Assembly: GCA_937897245.1 (NCBI GenBank)
Contig: CALCBO010000026.1
Coordinates: 1-6,004, forward strand
Direction of reading: 5' to 3'
Length of the DNA: 6,004 nt
Source: an uncultured Caryophanales bacterium
GTDB lineage: Bacteria; Bacillota_I; Bacilli_A; RF39; UBA660
Below, piece after piece: positions 5,369 to 6,004 of this stretch. Position 1 is the stretch's first letter. Every line of letters begins with the position of its first letter. The notes under the pieces are model-generated. The model had not been told where the DNA came from, ran no database searches, and worked only from the letters and a program-made list of their open reading frames with translations. The translations under genes and the position numbers were made by a program.

Positions 5369-6004
5369 ATGTCTGCAGTAGAATTAAAGCATGTATATAA
5401 GAAATATGGAGATAAAGTAGTTCTTAATGATTTAAATGTAATTGTAAATGAAGGATCGTTTAATGTGATAATGGGTCCATCTGGTTCTGGTAAATCAACG
5501 ACAGTTTATTCTATTTTGCAATATTTAAATAGATCGACTACAAATTTAATTACAGTTGAAGATCCAATAGAAATGGATATTGCTGGTATTAATCAGGTTC
5601 AAACTAATAGTAAAGTTGGTCTAACATTTGCGACTGCACTTAGGTCAATTCTTAGACAAGATCCGGATATAATTATGATTGGTGAGATTCGTGATACAGA
5701 AACGGCGAGAATTGCGGTTAGAGCTTCAATTACAGGTCACTTAGTTTTATCTACCCTTCACACCAATACTTCTTTAAATACCATTGAACGTTTGATTGAT
5801 ATGGATGTTCAAAAGTATTTACTTTCTTCAGCTTTGGAGGGAGTTATTTCTCAAAAGTTAGCTCGTAGATTGTGCAGTCACTGTAAAACGAAAAGAGCTA
5901 CTAGCAATTATGAAAAAATGATTTTTAAAACTGTTTTAGGTGTGGATATTAATGAAATATATGACGCAGAGGGATGCGAATACTGTAACGAAGGGTATAA
6001 GGGA
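5369..6004 (+). CDS. Chimeric P-loop ATPase: ABC ATPase N-terminus joined to GspE/PilB catalytic half (3' partial)
   Basis: The frame is open for 212 codons to the window edge. ATG 5369 follows GGGAGG (5355-5360) at 8 nt. Residues 1-44 read as an ABC ATPase of the MacB/LolD or bacteriocin-export type (VELKHVYKKYGDKVVLNDL, then GPSGSGKST, with Lys42), which is what should follow the permease. From residue 45 the sequence is instead a type II secretion/type IV pilus ATPase. It has TTVYSILQYLN, the Asp box TVEDPIE (62-68), Walker B-like DPDIIMIGEIRD (98-109), the His box TGHLVLSTLHTN (122-133), and the zinc-binding cysteines C169-x2-C172 and C203-x2-C206. The ABC Q-loop, LSGGQ signature, Walker B and H-loop are absent. 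The GspE/PilB N-terminal domains, normally several hundred residues, are also absent. As written it should neither drive the ABC permease nor assemble as a normal pilus ATPase. A natural gene fusion by recombination, a deletion remnant, or a mis-assembly at the shared P-loop are all possible. Confidence 0.85.
   Translation, partial: MSAVELKHVYKKYGDKVVLNDLNVIVNEGSFNVIMGPSGSGKSTTVYSILQYLNRSTTNLITVEDPIEMDIAGINQVQTNSKVGLTFATALRSILRQDPDIIMIGEIRDTETARIAVRASITGHLVLSTLHTNTSLNTIERLIDMDVQKYLLSSALEGVISQKLARRLCSHCKTKRATSNYEKMIFKTVLGVDINEIYDAEGCEYCNEGYKG
5474..5503 (+). other. Fusion junction at the Walker A motif
   Basis: Codons 36-45 (GPSGSGKSTT) hold the switch between the two families. Ser at residue 38 is typical of ABC proteins (GPSGSGKSTL), while the second Thr at 45 is typical of GspE/PilB (GPTGSGKSTT). 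The crossover therefore lies within about 5483-5500, the part where both families encode GSGKST. The reading frame is kept exactly. Confidence 0.7.

Overview
The window is AT-rich throughout (codons mostly ending in A or T, strong AGGAGG-type ribosome binding sites), which suggests a low-GC Bacillota-type bacterium, possibly a gut Bacilli/Erysipelotrichia lineage; I cannot place it further. All recognised genes are on the + strand, and both outer genes run off the window.

Layout. (1) 1-1140: the body of a reverse transcriptase of the defence-associated/Abi-like ('DRT'/unknown-group) type. It is open in one frame from the left edge to the stop at 1138-1140 except for one in-frame TGA at 328-330, inside the conserved TNG-x-P-x-GS motif. 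(2) 1141-1393: non-coding DNA with GGTAT/ATACC inverted half-sites, an extended -10 promoter (1239-1247), two hairpins and a textbook Rho-independent terminator (1364-1392). A sequence at 1316-1324 could pair with the 3' arm of the terminator instead, so this looks like an attenuation leader. (3) 1394-3317: a complete group II intron of the terminator-targeting (class C-like) kind, with its reverse transcriptase/maturase (1925-3274), domain V (3239-3269) and domain VI with a bulged branch-point A (3311). It sits directly behind the terminator and directly in front of the ribosome binding site of the next gene. (4) 3337-5367: a 676-residue membrane protein resembling the bacteriocin-associated (lactococcin 972-type) permease/immunity family. 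(5) From 5369 to the right edge: an ORF that begins as the ABC ATPase expected to partner that permease but, from the Walker A loop onward, becomes the catalytic half of a GspE/PilB-type secretion or pilus ATPase.

How the parts relate. Without the intron, the leader terminator would end about 20 nt before the permease start codon, so the permease-ATPase pair would be an operon controlled by terminator read-through. The intron has used that terminator as its target and must be spliced out, or transcribed through, for the operon to be expressed. The ATPase chimera would leave the permease without its usual motor. This suggests either a recombination or deletion event between two P-loop genes or an assembly join at the shared Walker A sequence. 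The two observations most worth checking are this chimera and the single-stop reverse transcriptase; the most interesting regulatory structure is the attenuator-like leader split from its operon by the intron.
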